From Lentilactobacillus parabuchneri DSM 5707 = NBRC 107865 (GTDB taxonomy: Bacteria; Bacillota; Bacilli; Lactobacillales; Lactobacillaceae): a stretch of DNA of 64,000 nt. Shown here in pieces: positions 26,713-36,165 of the stretch. The notes under the pieces are model-generated. The model saw only the letters and a list, made by a program, of their open reading frames with translations. It made no database searches and was not told where the DNA came from. Within the stretch, counting starts at the first letter, position 1; every line of letters starts with the position of its first letter. The stretch is from the NCBI RefSeq assembly GCF_001435315.1, contig NZ_AZGK01000002.1, positions 276 to 64,275 on the forward strand. The letters run 5' to 3'. Position numbers and translations under genes: made by a program.

Positions 26713-28173
26713 TTACAAAATTGGTGACAACAGGCGACTAAACGTCTGCTTGAATTTCAACCAAAGTGACTGTTGTTCAAACATTTCAGTTGTTTGTAAT
26801 TCACTGACATCAATGTCGTTTAAGAAAATGTCCCGTAGTTCGGCTGAAAACTTTTGGTCATAAATAAACGAATTAATTTCAAAATTGAGCTTGAAACTCC
26901 GATAATCCAGATTAGCGGACCCCACTGAAGAAATTTTGTCATCAATAACCATTGTTTTGGCGTGCATAAAGCCATTGCCATAATAATAGATCTTGACGCC
27001 TTCTTCAGCTAATTGGTGGGCGTAGTACTGGGTTGCCCGATAAACAAAAGGATGATCAGGCATGCTGGGGACCATGATTCTCACGTCGACACCAGACATA
27101 GCCGCAATCCGCAGCGCATCCATCACACTATCATCAGGAATCAGGTACGGTGATTGAATCCAACAATACTTTTTGGCCATGGTAATCAGCTTAATATAGC
27201 CCATTTTAATCTGTTGTAAATCCGAATCCGGCCCACTGGAAACAATCTGCATATTGACGCTTCCTTTGGTAGTTGTGACCGGAAAGTATTTGGCCTCGAC
27301 TCTGTCTTCATCAATCTGATCCCGTGGACTGGTAGCGTTCCAATCAAGGATAAATCGCGCCTGCAGGCCAAACACACCGGATCCGATAATGCGGATATGG
27401 GTATCGCGCCAGTTACCGAATTTCTTCTTGCGGCCCAGGTACTGGTCACCAATGTTGAAGCCACCAGTATAGCCGATTGTGCCGTCAATGACAATAATCT
27501 TTCTGTGATCACGGAAATTAATACGAAAATCTAAAAGAACTGATCGCGTGTTCAAGAATGGAAAGGCTTTGCCACCAGCATCAACCAGTGGCTGGAAGAA
27601 TTTCCGTGTCGTTCCCATTGACCCCCATGAATCGTAGATCACTCGCACTTCAACTCCTTGGCGAGCCTTTTCAACCAGCAAGTTCAAGATTTCATTTCCA
27701 ATTTTGTCATTATAAAATGTGTAAAATTCGATGTGGATACTTTTCTTAGCGGCTTCAATATCCCCAATAATTTTATGGAACAAGGGATTTCCATTGGTAA
27801 AAATATGGACTTTGTTCTGCCGCGATAAAAACGCCTGATCCGTTGTCATGAACATGTCAACCGCGGTCCTGGCACTGGTTACAACTTCATCAGCCGCCGT
27901 CTTTTCATTATGTCCCAGCTGCTTTCGCTGTTCATTCAAGCGTTCGTCGAGTTGCATTTGAACATGTTTATGTAATTTAAATAACCGATTCTTCGGTAAT
28001 TTTCGGCCTAAGAAGGCGTATGCAATAAAGCCGACCAGCGGTAAAAATACCAGCACCAGCAGCCAAGCCCAAATTGCGGCGATATCCCGCTTCTCCCGGA
28101 ACACCGTAAAGATGGCAAGAATCGCGTTAATCACGACGATGACATTAAAAACAGACGACCAATCAATATTCAT
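26713..28173 (-). CDS. cls: Cardiolipin synthase
   Basis: Membrane phospholipase D-type enzyme of 486 residues; joins two phosphatidylglycerols into cardiolipin. Two N-terminal spans (about 8-25 and 34-55, the PLDc_N region) precede two HKD motifs: HRKIIVIDGTIGYTGGFNIGD near residue 220 and HAKTMVIDDKISSVGSANLD near 400. Length and motif order are normal. ATG at 28173 has GGGGAGGA upstream. It is the first gene of a pair with the alarmone synthetase, linking membrane lipid and stress functions at least by transcription. Confidence 0.95.
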   Translation of the reverse strand: MNIDWSSVFNVIVVINAILAIFTVFREKRDIAAIWAWLLVLVFLPLVGFIAYAFLGRKLPKNRLFKLHKHVQMQLDERLNEQRKQLGHNEKTAADEVVTSARTAVDMFMTTDQAFLSRQNKVHIFTNGNPLFHKIIGDIEAAKKSIHIEFYTFYNDKIGNEILNLLVEKARQGVEVRVIYDSWGSMGTTRKFFQPLVDAGGKAFPFLNTRSVLLDFRINFRDHRKIIVIDGTIGYTGGFNIGDQYLGRKKKFGNWRDTHIRIIGSGVFGLQARFILDWNATSPRDQIDEDRVEAKYFPVTTTKGSVNMQIVSSGPDSDLQQIKMGYIKLITMAKKYCWIQSPYLIPDDSVMDALRIAAMSGVDVRIMVPSMPDHPFVYRATQYYAHQLAEEGVKIYYYGNGFMHAKTMVIDDKISSVGSANLDYRSFKLNFEINSFIYDQKFSAELRDIFLNDIDVSELQTTEMFEQQSLWLKFKQTFSRLLSPIL

Positions 28174-28251
28174 TTTTTCCTCCCCGCAGCCACTTTTAGG
28201 CTAAAATAAGAATACATACTGTAAGTATACTAGAAAGAAGCGGAAATAATT

Positions 28252-28401
28252 ATGAATTTATCAAGTTTTTTTATCGTTGGGATTCATGGTATCCACTCAA
28301 TTAGCTTTATTCATTTTCTGTTTAAAGAACAGCCAATACTTGGAATTGGGCTGATGGTTGCGCTCGTGCTCTACATGATTTATAAGTACATGAACCGCTA
28401 G
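28252..28401 (+). CDS. Small single-span membrane protein, 49 residues
   Basis: A short gene: ATG at 28252 and TAG at 28399-28401. The product begins MNLSSFFIVGIHGIHS and has one hydrophobic C-terminal span (GIGLMVALVLYMIYKYMNR) ending in positive charges. The ribosome site (AGAAGCGGAAA) is weak. Just upstream, TATACT with the small palindrome ATACTGTAAGTAT (28216-28228) may form a promoter/operator. It lies before the MFS exporter gene and could be co-transcribed. No family recognised. Confidence 0.5.
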   Translation: MNLSSFFIVGIHGIHSISFIHFLFKEQPILGIGLMVALVLYMIYKYMNR

Positions 28402-28445
28402 GATTTGCATTTATTGATAGAAATAAAATAGACGGGAAGTTTAAG

Positions 28446-30017
28446 ATGAAAAAGCAAAGTACAACTGCGCGTTGGATCGCCTTGTTAGCAATGGGATTGG
28501 GTGTCTTTATGGGGCTCCTCGATGTGACCGTCGTCAACGTCGCCCTGCCAACGATGGTTAAGGGATTCAATACCACTTTTACGAATTTACAGTGGGTGTT
28601 AAACGCCTACACACTGGTCTATGCCGTCACTTTGATGATTATGTCAAAGTTAGGTGACATGTATGGTCGAAAGAAAATTTTTCTGGGATCATTAATTTTA
28701 TTTGTTATTGCTTCGGCCATTAACGGCATGGCGCCAAGCCTGCTAATCCTAGACCTCGGTCGTGGGGTTCAAGCGATTGGTGGCGCTGGAATGATGTCGT
28801 TGTCGATGGCGTTGGTAGCGTCAAACTTTGATGGCAAAGAACGCGGCTTGGCCCTTGGCATTCTTGGATCAATTATTGGTGTTTCGTCAGCATCTGGGCC
28901 GCTAATTGGCGGCTATCTGGTTGAACACTTTGGTTGGCCGGCGATTTTTTATGTCAACGTTCCCTTTGGTATTATCGCCGTTATCCTGACGGTTTTTTAC
29001 GTGCGGGAAACACCAAGTTACGGGAAAAATCATAAAATCGATTTGGCCGGCATGATTCTGTCAGCAATTGGTTTGTTTGCCATTATCTATGGCCTAATCG
29101 TCAAGGAAGGCCACCCGCACTGGGCCTGGACCGACCCTCAGGTACTCGGACTATTAGCTGGCGGCATCATTGTCATGATTGCCTTTGTGTTCGTTGAAGC
29201 CCGGGTAGTCGATCCGATGATTGACCTCAAGATGTTTAAGCGACCACATTTTTTGGGCACCATCATCGTTGCCTTTGCGTTAGGCTCCGGCATTTATGCA
29301 TACAACGCCTTCTTGACGGCCCTCATGCAAAACTACATTGGTTACTCAGCGGTTCAAACTGGAGTCAGACAACTAACCATTAGCGCTTGGTCGTTAGTAC
29401 TGGGACCAGTTGCCGGCATCTTGAGTTCACGATATTCCAAAAAGTGGATGATCGTTGGCAGCCTGTTGATTGGAGGTGTTGGTTTCTTCTTGATGGCCCA
29501 CGCAATCAGTCCAACCGTTACTTTCGCTGAATTATGGCCGGGTATGATCTTGATGGGCATCACCAACGGCATGGTCAATCCACTGCTCAACACCGCCGGA
29601 ATGGAAGGCGCCCTCCCCCAAGAAATGGGCATGGTATCCGGCTTACTGAACGTCTTTCGTCAGTTCGGAACCACTGTCGGCGTCGTCGGCCTGGGGCTGA
29701 TTCAAGATGCGCAATATGAAGCCCATTTGAACGCCAAAATGCCAATGCTGGAAGCACCGGCCAAAGCAATCAATGGCATCAAAGAAGCCTTGATCAACGC
29801 CGGACCGTTTTCAGGTCATACGATTGCCTTTTCCGCCAGAATGGACCACTTACCATTTGCCCAGGCGCTGCAAAAGATTGTCATCCACGCCTATGACAAC
29901 GGAATGGCGGCGGTATCGATGACCTCTGCAATCATTGTCATCGTAGGCGCAATCGGTGCGGCCCTCTTGATGAGAAATCATATGGCCAGCCAAGATTTGG
30001 AATTGAAGCAAAAATAG
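28446..30017 (+). CDS. MFS drug exporter, DHA2 (EmrB/QacA) family
   Basis: Proton-coupled multidrug efflux protein of 523 residues with about 14 spans. Family motifs: LDVTVVNVALP in span 1 (motif D1, with the conserved Asp), KLGDMYGRKKIF (motif A) near residue 75, LGRGVQAIGGAG (motif B) near 105 and GSIIGVSSASGPLIGG (motif C, antiporter motif) near 140. ATG at 28446 follows GGGAAGT. It stands after a small membrane protein gene; no regulator gene adjoins it. Substrate unknown. Confidence 0.94.
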   Translation: MKKQSTTARWIALLAMGLGVFMGLLDVTVVNVALPTMVKGFNTTFTNLQWVLNAYTLVYAVTLMIMSKLGDMYGRKKIFLGSLILFVIASAINGMAPSLLILDLGRGVQAIGGAGMMSLSMALVASNFDGKERGLALGILGSIIGVSSASGPLIGGYLVEHFGWPAIFYVNVPFGIIAVILTVFYVRETPSYGKNHKIDLAGMILSAIGLFAIIYGLIVKEGHPHWAWTDPQVLGLLAGGIIVMIAFVFVEARVVDPMIDLKMFKRPHFLGTIIVAFALGSGIYAYNAFLTALMQNYIGYSAVQTGVRQLTISAWSLVLGPVAGILSSRYSKKWMIVGSLLIGGVGFFLMAHAISPTVTFAELWPGMILMGITNGMVNPLLNTAGMEGALPQEMGMVSGLLNVFRQFGTTVGVVGLGLIQDAQYEAHLNAKMPMLEAPAKAINGIKEALINAGPFSGHTIAFSARMDHLPFAQALQKIVIHAYDNGMAAVSMTSAIIVIVGAIGAALLMRNHMASQDLELKQK

Positions 30018-30033
30018 TGTGATACAAATGGGA

Positions 30034-30173
30034 GTGTGTCAAAAGGCGGGTTTGCTTCCGCCAAAGAGGCTTGGCATTTCATGGCCGGCGTAGCATAACC
30101 TAGAATGACTTTTTGAGCTGAAAGCTCGGAAAGTTATTCGTAGTTATGCCTAGGAAGCAGCCTTTTGACACAC
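30034..30173. repeat. Complex inverted repeat, 140 bases
   Basis: The outer arms are perfect: GTGTGTCAAAAGGC (30034-30047) and GCCTTTTGACACAC (30160-30173). Inside lie a small hairpin (GGCGG/CCGCC, 30045-30062) and a second stem (GCATAAC/GTTATGC, 30093-30149, with AGCTGAAAGCT at its tip). It could fold as a three-way junction or cruciform. It is unrelated in sequence to the GTGCGAC family. Confidence 0.8.
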
Positions 30174-30200
30174 GTTCCGGCTATATAATATTGAAAACGT

Positions 30201-30246
30201 AAAGGGGCTGTTGGCAAAACGTTAGTTTTGTCACAGCCCCGTTTGA
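30201..30246 (+). terminator. Rho-independent terminator
   Basis: AAGGGGCTGTTGGCAAAAC pairs with GTTTTGTCACAGCCCC, followed by GTTTG. It lies after the MFS exporter and the complex repeat. Confidence 0.75.
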
Positions 30247-30291
30247 CTTGTAGTAAAATATTGCACCACCATAGCGGTATCAATTTAACAA

Positions 30292-31077
30292 TTACCGATA
30301 CAGTTCCGGTCGCCGGTCCTCAAATACCGGCATAAACCCACGGACTTCATCTGTTTCAGTGGTATCAATCGTGATCGTTTTTAATTGTGGCTGGTCGCCC
30401 AGGGTTAAAATCTCATCACCCATTGGATTATAAACACCAGAATGCCCGCCAAACGGATTATCCGGGTCGCTGCCCACTCGATTAACGGCCACAACAAAGC
30501 TCTGATTTTCAATTGCCCGTGCTGCCAATAATCGGCGCCACTGAGGAATTCGGGAAGTCGGCCACTCTGCCGGAACGAAAATGATTCGGCTGTTATCCAA
30601 GCTCAAGGTCCGCAACCATTCCGGAAAACGAATGTCGTAGCAAATCACACTTGTCGCATCGACACCCTTGATTTGGAAATGATCCTCCTCGTGGCCGGCA
30701 GCCAAAAACTCATCTTCATGCATTAATCCAAACAAGTGGACCTTTTCGTACTGTGTCAGTAGTTTTCCGTCACGGCCAAAGATATAGGTCGTATTGTAAA
30801 ATGCGCCATCGTGCTTAATCGCAACTGAGCCGCCATGCACAATGAGTTGGTACTTTTTCGCCAACTCTGATAGTAATTGCCGAGTTCGTTCGCCGTTCTC
30901 ATCGGCAATTTTATCAAACCGGCTTAGATCATAGCCGGTGTTCCACATTTCCGGAAAAACAACCACGTCTGCACCAGCGGCAGCCGCCTGTTTGACTAGC
31001 GGTTCGATCTTGGCGAAGTTCTCGTCCGGATTTCCATATGCAATATCAATTTGTGCCAAAGATATCGTCAGTTTCAT
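30292..31077 (-). CDS. Nitrilase-superfamily carbon-nitrogen hydrolase (omega-amidase type)
   Basis: Soluble hydrolase of 261 residues. The catalytic triad is Glu43 (VFPEMWNTGYD), Lys112 (YEKVHLFG) and Cys146 (VICYDIRFPEWLR). The WNTGY and CYDIRFPE blocks resemble NIT2/YafV omega-amidases, which hydrolyse alpha-ketoglutaramate-type amides, in bacteria often linked to methionine salvage. The exact substrate is inferred. The ATG at 31077 follows GGGAGGCC; the longer frame from 31137 is not supported. Confidence 0.92.
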   Translation of the reverse strand: MKLTISLAQIDIAYGNPDENFAKIEPLVKQAAAAGADVVVFPEMWNTGYDLSRFDKIADENGERTRQLLSELAKKYQLIVHGGSVAIKHDGAFYNTTYIFGRDGKLLTQYEKVHLFGLMHEDEFLAAGHEEDHFQIKGVDATSVICYDIRFPEWLRTLSLDNSRIIFVPAEWPTSRIPQWRRLLAARAIENQSFVVAVNRVGSDPDNPFGGHSGVYNPMGDEILTLGDQPQLKTITIDTTETDEVRGFMPVFEDRRPELYR

Positions 31078-31168
31078 GTCGGCCTCCCGCAATTTGTTGG
31101 TTAATTTTGTCCTAAAGTATAGCACAAAAAAACACATTAATTAGTTCAACTAATCAATGTGCACCCGT

Positions 31169-31480
31169 TTAAATGACTGCCGTAATTGCCGCAATCAGCC
31201 CAAAAATCACTCCTGGCACATCTGCGACAATCAAAATCCAATCCCGCTTTGGCTTCACCCAGCCGTACGCCACCCATAACGCCGCATTAACTGCCGCACA
31301 AAATGGTTGGATAAACGACGTTGGTTGGCCATTCAAATTCTGCAGAATTTCTCCTATGTATGAAATGTACATGATCATATTTGCCACCGTGGCAATATCA
31401 CCAATTATCTTTTCCTCACTGAACGTTCGTTTAGCCTCGTGTAGTTGATTACCGCCAGGGTGACTCAACTGATTTTGCAC
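31169..31480 (-). CDS. SemiSWEET-type small membrane transporter
   Basis: Protein of 103 residues with three predicted spans, the SemiSWEET/PQ-loop half-transporter layout; such proteins dimerise to move sugars. Spans: about 27-47, 52-75 (FIQPFCAAVNAALWVAYGWV) and 82-102. I place the start at the GTG at 31480, 6 bases after GGAGGG; a longer reading to 31621 overlaps the neighbouring gene and has no ribosome site. It lies downstream of a DUF1801 gene on the same strand. Confidence 0.75.
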   Translation of the reverse strand: MQNQLSHPGGNQLHEAKRTFSEEKIIGDIATVANMIMYISYIGEILQNLNGQPTSFIQPFCAAVNAALWVAYGWVKPKRDWILIVADVPGVIFGLIAAITAVI

Positions 31481-31535
31481 ACTAATCCCTCCAATTTCTC
31501 TTCTGTTCAGTGATAACATACTTAAGCAGAGAATA

Positions 31536-31874
31536 CTAGGCATTCGAAAGATTATATCGAACAATCTGTTGAATAAGATCCACCGGCAGCGGCTGATCGA
31601 CTGGCAGCTGAATCGCTCCAATGCTTGTTTTATAGTCTTTCAACTGCTCTTTGAAGGTGACAATCGCCTTTGGACCCGGATAAAGTCCGATATGGGTCTT
31701 ATAGTTGGCAAAATGAATAATATTTTTATGAAAATGAAATGTTGGCATCCCATACGAAATTTTTTCATCATAATTTTTGGGCATCTCTGCTCGAATAATT
31801 TCATACAGTGACATCAGCTTGGATTGCCGCTCTACCGGCTGATTGACGATGTATTCGCGAACTAATTTTTCCAT
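31536..31874 (-). CDS. DUF1801 family protein (YdhG-like)
   Basis: Protein of 112 residues, the usual size. Typical family pattern: MPKNYDEKISYGMPTFHFHKNIIHFANYKTHIGLYPGP, where an acidic/aromatic surface follows the helix. Some members have been proposed as frataxin-like iron chaperones; this is not established here. The ATG at 31874 has GAGGGGGA upstream. It is probably co-transcribed with the SemiSWEET gene, 55 bases downstream. Confidence 0.85.
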   Translation of the reverse strand: MEKLVREYIVNQPVERQSKLMSLYEIIRAEMPKNYDEKISYGMPTFHFHKNIIHFANYKTHIGLYPGPKAIVTFKEQLKDYKTSIGAIQLPVDQPLPVDLIQQIVRYNLSNA

Positions 31875-31923
31875 GACACAATCCCCCTCGAAAATATTTT
31901 TGCACTTATTTGATTAAAATCTG

Positions 31924-31952
31924 TTGACATTCATATTATAAAGCTCTAATAT
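31924..31952 (+). promoter_or_regulatory. Promoter of trp operon
   Basis: Perfect TTGACA (31924-31929), a 17-base spacer and TAATAT (31947-31952). It lies just upstream of the T-box leader. Confidence 0.7.
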
Positions 31953-31974
31953 ACAAAGCAACAATTAATTCGTC

Positions 31975-32275
31975 CATAAAACCGATGAAGTGGAGATCAA
32001 GATCATTGTGCACGCAAAGAGAGCTGCCGGAGCTGAGAGTGCAGTCGAACGCAGATGATTAAATGGACCACTGAGGGTTCTTCCGAAAGTTATCGAGTAC
32101 GGAGAAACGTGTTGGCATACGTAAGTTGTCGGAGGGATGTTAGTCCCTTGCTAAGCGTAATTAATTGGGGAACTTAATAGATGATTTTTCATCTACCCTG
32201 ATTAATTGAACTAAGGTGGCAACGCGGAATAATCCGTCCTTAACTTGTATCAAGTTATGGGCGGATTTTTTTGTT
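31975..32275 (+). promoter_or_regulatory. Tryptophan T-box riboswitch with terminator
   Basis: This leader binds uncharged tRNA to let the operon be transcribed. The T-box sequence CTAAGGTGGCAACGCGG lies at 32211-32227. The likely specifier codon is TGG (Trp) at 32064-32066. The UGGC acceptor-binding bulge in the T-box matches a GCCA tRNA end, as expected for tRNA-Trp with a G discriminator base. The terminator stem is at 32231-32273 (AATCCGTCC with GGGCGGATTTTTTT). The trp genes follow, so the assignment is consistent on three points. Confidence 0.93.
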
Positions 32276-32337
32276 ATCCAGTGTGGTGAGCCAAATCGGC
32301 TAGACAACAGTGAAACATCTAAACGGAGGTCGCAACG

Positions 32338-32376
32338 ATGAAAATGGAAATCAAACGATGGCAAATCAAATATTGA
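32338..32376 (+). CDS. Possible 12-codon leader peptide
   Basis: ATG at 32338 preceded by a good ribosome site (GGAGGTCGC, 7 bases away). The frame reads MKMEIKRWQIKY and stops at 32374. It holds one Trp codon. An overlapping second mini-frame (32358-32423, 21 codons, hydrophobic) starts inside it. These may be remains of the 5' part of a lost gene, or a translated leader. Confidence 0.35.
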   Translation: MKMEIKRWQIKY

Positions 32377-32419
32377 ACTTATTGGTATTAGGACAGCTCC
32401 TCCAAGCAAAAATCTCCTT

Positions 32420-32477
32420 GTAAGCACCTCGGAAGCAAATCCCCAGACCCGGGGAATTTACTTCCAAGCCGACTTAC
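32420..32477. repeat. Hairpin between T-box and trpD
   Basis: GTAAG...GGAAG and AATCCCC pair with GGGGAATTTACTTCC...CTTAC around a short loop. It lacks a T-run. It lies where trpE and trpG would usually be found. Confidence 0.65.
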
Positions 32478-32532
32478 ACTCCGATTTCTAACCGCTTGGA
32501 TCCGCTCACTTATATAATTGGAGGAATTTATT

Positions 32533-33558
32533 ATGATAAAACAAGCCATTGAAAAAGTTGTTAACCACAAAGATTTAACATTTGATGAAAGCCAAACCGT
32601 TCTCGACGAAATTATGAACGGCGAAACATCCGAAATTGAAACTGCCAGCCTCTTAACCGCTTTAACTGCCAAAAATCCAACAATTGACGAAATTGCCGGC
32701 GCCGCTTCTTCGATGAGAAATCACGCTTTGAAATTCCCTGAAGCTGGCAACGTCTTGGAAATTGTCGGTACCGGTGGTGATAAAGCCAACACCTTCAACA
32801 TTTCAACAACCAGCGCAATTGTTGTCGCAGCTGCCGGAACCAAAGTTGCCAAACATGGCAACCGGGCCGCTTCGTCCAAGAGTGGCGCTGCCGACGTCTT
32901 TGAAGCGCTTGGCTTGGACATCAACGAAAATCCTGCCACCAGTTTCCAAAGCTTGCAAGACAATAATCTCTGCTTCTTATTTGCTCAAGAGTACCACAAA
33001 TCAATGAAGTATGTTGCGCCTGTCCGCAAACAATTGGGAATTCGAACAATCTTCAATATTCTCGGACCACTGGCCAATCCAGCCCATCCAACCAGCCAAT
33101 TACTCGGCGTTTACGATGAGGCACTCCTCGAGCCACTGGCTAACGTGCTTAAAAAATTGGGTGTCAAAAATGCGATGGTCATCCACGGTCGAGACGGTCT
33201 TGATGAAATGACCGTTGCAGATGAAACTGCTGTGGTTGAACTTCGTGACGGTCAACTAACCAAGTACGTCTTGACACCGGAACAATTCGGCCTGAAACGA
33301 TCAAAACCTGAAGATTTGGTTGGTGGCACACCGGAAGAAAACGGCCAGATTACCCGTGATATTTTAGCCGGTAAAAAAGGCCCTCAACGAGACATCGTCT
33401 TACTCAATGCCGGTTCAGGATTACACCTGGCACACCCGGAAATGACCATTCAAGAAGGAATCAGCCTGGCTGCCAAAACAATCGATGAGGGTAAGGCCCA
33501 AGCCGAACTCGACCGTTTAATCAACTTTTCCAACAAACGCAAGGATGTGGTCGCATGA
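32533..33558 (+). CDS. trpD: Anthranilate phosphoribosyltransferase
   Basis: TrpD, 341 residues. It joins anthranilate to PRPP, the second step of tryptophan synthesis. Conserved blocks: [17 protein letters not shown] (the PRPP loop, about 76-92), [16 protein letters not shown] (about 104-119), [33 protein letters not shown] and the DEMT element. The start is the ATG at 32533 after TTGGAGGAA; the TTG at 32518 is part of that ribosome site. First gene of trpDCFBA behind the Trp T-box; the anthranilate-making TrpE/TrpG genes are not here. Confidence 0.96.
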   Translation: MIKQAIEKVVNHKDLTFDESQTVLDEIMNGETSEIETASLLTALTAKNPTIDEIAGAASSMRNHALKFPEAGNVLEIVGTGGDKANTFNISTTSAIVVAAAGTKVAKHGNRAASSKSGAADVFEALGLDINENPATSFQSLQDNNLCFLFAQEYHKSMKYVAPVRKQLGIRTIFNILGPLANPAHPTSQLLGVYDEALLEPLANVLKKLGVKNAMVIHGRDGLDEMTVADETAVVELRDGQLTKYVLTPEQFGLKRSKPEDLVGGTPEENGQITRDILAGKKGPQRDIVLLNAGSGLHLAHPEMTIQEGISLAAKTIDEGKAQAELDRLINFSNKRKDVVA

Positions 33559-34343
33559 TTCTTGATGATTTAGTCCATGCCACGCAAAAACGGTTGAAAA
33601 CACACATCGCAAAACGCCCACTCAGTGCCATAAAGGCGCAGGTTGCCGCAATGCCAGCCAACGCCAAGCCTGATTTTCTTTCGATTCTTAAACATCCCGG
33701 ACTTCACGTCATCGCTGAAGTCAAGAAGGCCTCTCCTTCCAAAGGAACGATCGTCAGTGATTTTCCATATTTAACAATTGCCAAAAGCTATGATGCTGCA
33801 GGGGCCGACGCCATCTCAGTCTTGACTGAACCCGATTACTTCAACGGTCATTTGGATTATCTCAACCAAATCAGCCAAGCCGTGGCAGCACCCACCCTGC
33901 GAAAAGATTTCACCATTGACCCTTACATGGTCTATGAAGCAAAAGCAAACGGCGCCTCAATCATCCTGTTAATCGTCGCAATCGTTGACGACTACCAACT
34001 CCGCGCCTACCGCGAGCTGGCAGAAAGTTTGGGAATGCAGGCGATTGTTGAGGCCTATACGGCTGAAGAAGTGACCAGAGCACTTAATTCCGGCGCCAAG
34101 ATCATTGGTATCAACAACCGAAATCTCAAGGACTTCCACGTTGATTTCAATAACAGCCTAAAGTTACGGGCAATGGTTCCTGAAGGCATCCCCGTTGTGG
34201 CCGAAAGTGGTATCAAAAGCCAAGAAGATGTCGACAAACTGGCCAATGCAGGATTTAACGCCATTCTCATTGGCGAAACCCTCATGAGAGCTGACAATAA
34301 GCAAGCATTAATCAAGGATTTTAAACAAGCAGCCGTTCATTAA
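33555..34343 (+). CDS. trpC: Indole-3-glycerol phosphate synthase
   Basis: TrpC, 262 residues, a TIM barrel that closes the indole ring. Family blocks with active-site residues: [13 protein letters not shown] (Glu and Lys near 53-60), [38 protein letters not shown] and VAESGI. It is a stand-alone enzyme, not fused to TrpF. The ATG overlaps the trpD stop by 4 bases (ATGA), so the two are translationally coupled. Confidence 0.96.
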   Translation: MILDDLVHATQKRLKTHIAKRPLSAIKAQVAAMPANAKPDFLSILKHPGLHVIAEVKKASPSKGTIVSDFPYLTIAKSYDAAGADAISVLTEPDYFNGHLDYLNQISQAVAAPTLRKDFTIDPYMVYEAKANGASIILLIVAIVDDYQLRAYRELAESLGMQAIVEAYTAEEVTRALNSGAKIIGINNRNLKDFHVDFNNSLKLRAMVPEGIPVVAESGIKSQEDVDKLANAGFNAILIGETLMRADNKQALIKDFKQAAVH

Positions 34344-34363
34344 ACAGCGTTGGAGGTGTTCTA

Positions 34364-34951
34364 ATGGTTCAAGTTAAAATTTGTGGCTTGATGAAACAAG
34401 CAGATATTCAAGCCGTCAATGACGCAGCAGCCGACTTTGCCGGATTTGTATTTGCACCCGGCCGTCACCAGGTATCCTTGACAACTGCCTTAAAGTTGCG
34501 GGCCGGATTAGTGCCTAACATCCAAACGGTCGGCGTCTTCGTTAACGAGTCCATTGATGAGATCTTAGCGATTTACCGGGCTGGCGCGATCGACATTGCC
34601 CAACTCCATGGCAAAAGCACTCCGGATGAAATTAAAATTCTCCACGCTGCCGGCCTCAAGGTCATTCAGGTCTTTGAACGCCAGTCAATTGAGTTAAATT
34701 CCCGCGCTGATTACTTGATGGTCGATAGTGGCAAAGGCAGCGGTCAGATATTGAACTGGCAAAACATCCCCCACGTTGATCGCCCGCTCATCCTTGCTGG
34801 TGGCTTAACGCCTATTAACATCAACCAGGCTATCCAGCTCGTCAATCCAACGGTCGTCGACGTCTCAAGTGGCGTCGAAACTAACGGCGTTAAAGATCCA
34901 GATAAAATCATGAACTTTATAAAAAATGTGAAAGAGGAAATTGTCCTATGA
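34364..34951 (+). CDS. trpF: Phosphoribosylanthranilate isomerase
   Basis: TrpF, 195 residues. It catalyses the Amadori rearrangement before TrpC. The catalytic Cys7 lies in VKICGL and the general acid Asp in [22 protein letters not shown] and [15 protein letters not shown] form the phosphate site. The ATG at 34364 has TTGGAGGTG upstream. It lies 20 bases after trpC and overlaps trpB by 4 bases. Confidence 0.96.
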   Translation: MVQVKICGLMKQADIQAVNDAAADFAGFVFAPGRHQVSLTTALKLRAGLVPNIQTVGVFVNESIDEILAIYRAGAIDIAQLHGKSTPDEIKILHAAGLKVIQVFERQSIELNSRADYLMVDSGKGSGQILNWQNIPHVDRPLILAGGLTPININQAIQLVNPTVVDVSSGVETNGVKDPDKIMNFIKNVKEEIVL

Positions 34952-36165
34952 AAAATTTAACTGAAGATAAACAACAAAAGCGGCCCGGAATTTTCGCCAA
35001 TACATATGGCGGCCAATACATTCCAGAAACATTAATGACAGAACTCGAAAAAGTTGACAAGGCTTTTCACACTTTAAAGGATGACCCGGATTTTCAAGCT
35101 GAGTTACACGACCTGTTAACAAACTACGCCAATCGGCCATCGCTTCTCTACTATGCGAAAAACATGACCGAAGACCTCGGTGGTGCCAAGATCTACCTGA
35201 AACGCGAAGACTTAAATCATACCGGGGCTCATAAAATCAACAACGTGATTGGCCAAGCACTACTGGCAAAACATTTGGGCAAAAAGCGCCTAATCGCCGA
35301 AACCGGCGCCGGCCAACACGGGGTCGCAACGGCCACAATCGCCGCCCTGTTCGGAATGGAATGTGAAATCTTCATGGGAAAAGAAGACACTGATCGCCAG
35401 AAGTTAAACGTCTACCGAATGGAACTGTTGGGCGCTAAAGTCCACCCGGTTACAACCGGCTCGATGGTCTTAAAAGATGCGATCAATGCCACTTTACAGG
35501 AGTGGGCAAGTCGTTCCGAAGACACCTTCTACGTCATGGGTTCGGCTGTGGGGCCTTATCCGTTCCCCGAAATGGTTAAATATTTCCAAAGTGTCATCAG
35601 CAAGGAATCCAAACAACAGTTAAAAGCCAAGGAAAACACCCTTCCTGATATGGTTGTCGCCTGTGTCGGTGGTGGCAGTAACGCCATCGGCAGCTTTGCC
35701 GACTACATCGATGATCCAAGCGTTCAATTAGTCGGCGTTGAAGCAGCCGGAAAAGGCGTCAACACAGATCAAACGGCCGCTACGATTGAACGGGGTTCTG
35801 TCGGGATTTTTCACGGCATGAAGTCACTGTTCCTCCAAAATGAAGATGGCCAAATCAATCCGGTTTACTCCATCTCAGCCGGCTTAGATTATCCGGGTGT
35901 TGGCCCGGAACACGCTGCGCTTGCCACAGAAGGTCGAGCCGATTATGTCGGGATTACCGATGACGAAGCCGTTGAAGCCTTTGAATACATCGCCCGCCAA
36001 GAAGGAATCGTTGCCGCCATTGAAAGCTGTCACGCAGTTGCTTACGTCGAAAAGATTGCCCCAACCATGTCCAAGGACCAAATCATCGTCTGCACCCTCT
36101 CAGGTCGTGGTGATAAAGACGTTGCCAGCATCGCCAAATACAAAGGAGTCGATATTGATGAGTAA
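34948..36165 (+). CDS. trpB: Tryptophan synthase beta chain
   Basis: TrpB, 405 residues. It makes tryptophan from indole and serine with pyridoxal phosphate on Lys96 (HTGAHKINN). Other family blocks are [44 protein letters not shown] (phosphate loop), [13 protein letters not shown] and LSGRGDKD. This is the common TrpB1 type that works with TrpA. Its start overlaps the end of trpF by 4 bases and its end overlaps trpA by 8. Confidence 0.97.
   Translation: MKNLTEDKQQKRPGIFANTYGGQYIPETLMTELEKVDKAFHTLKDDPDFQAELHDLLTNYANRPSLLYYAKNMTEDLGGAKIYLKREDLNHTGAHKINNVIGQALLAKHLGKKRLIAETGAGQHGVATATIAALFGMECEIFMGKEDTDRQKLNVYRMELLGAKVHPVTTGSMVLKDAINATLQEWASRSEDTFYVMGSAVGPYPFPEMVKYFQSVISKESKQQLKAKENTLPDMVVACVGGGSNAIGSFADYIDDPSVQLVGVEAAGKGVNTDQTAATIERGSVGIFHGMKSLFLQNEDGQINPVYSISAGLDYPGVGPEHAALATEGRADYVGITDDEAVEAFEYIARQEGIVAAIESCHAVAYVEKIAPTMSKDQIIVCTLSGRGDKDVASIAKYKGVDIDE

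Noticed and set aside
35897-36157. Long N-terminal extension of TrpA inside trpB
   Set aside because: It is the +1 frame of trpB; the ATG at 36158 has a good ribosome site and gives the usual TrpA length.
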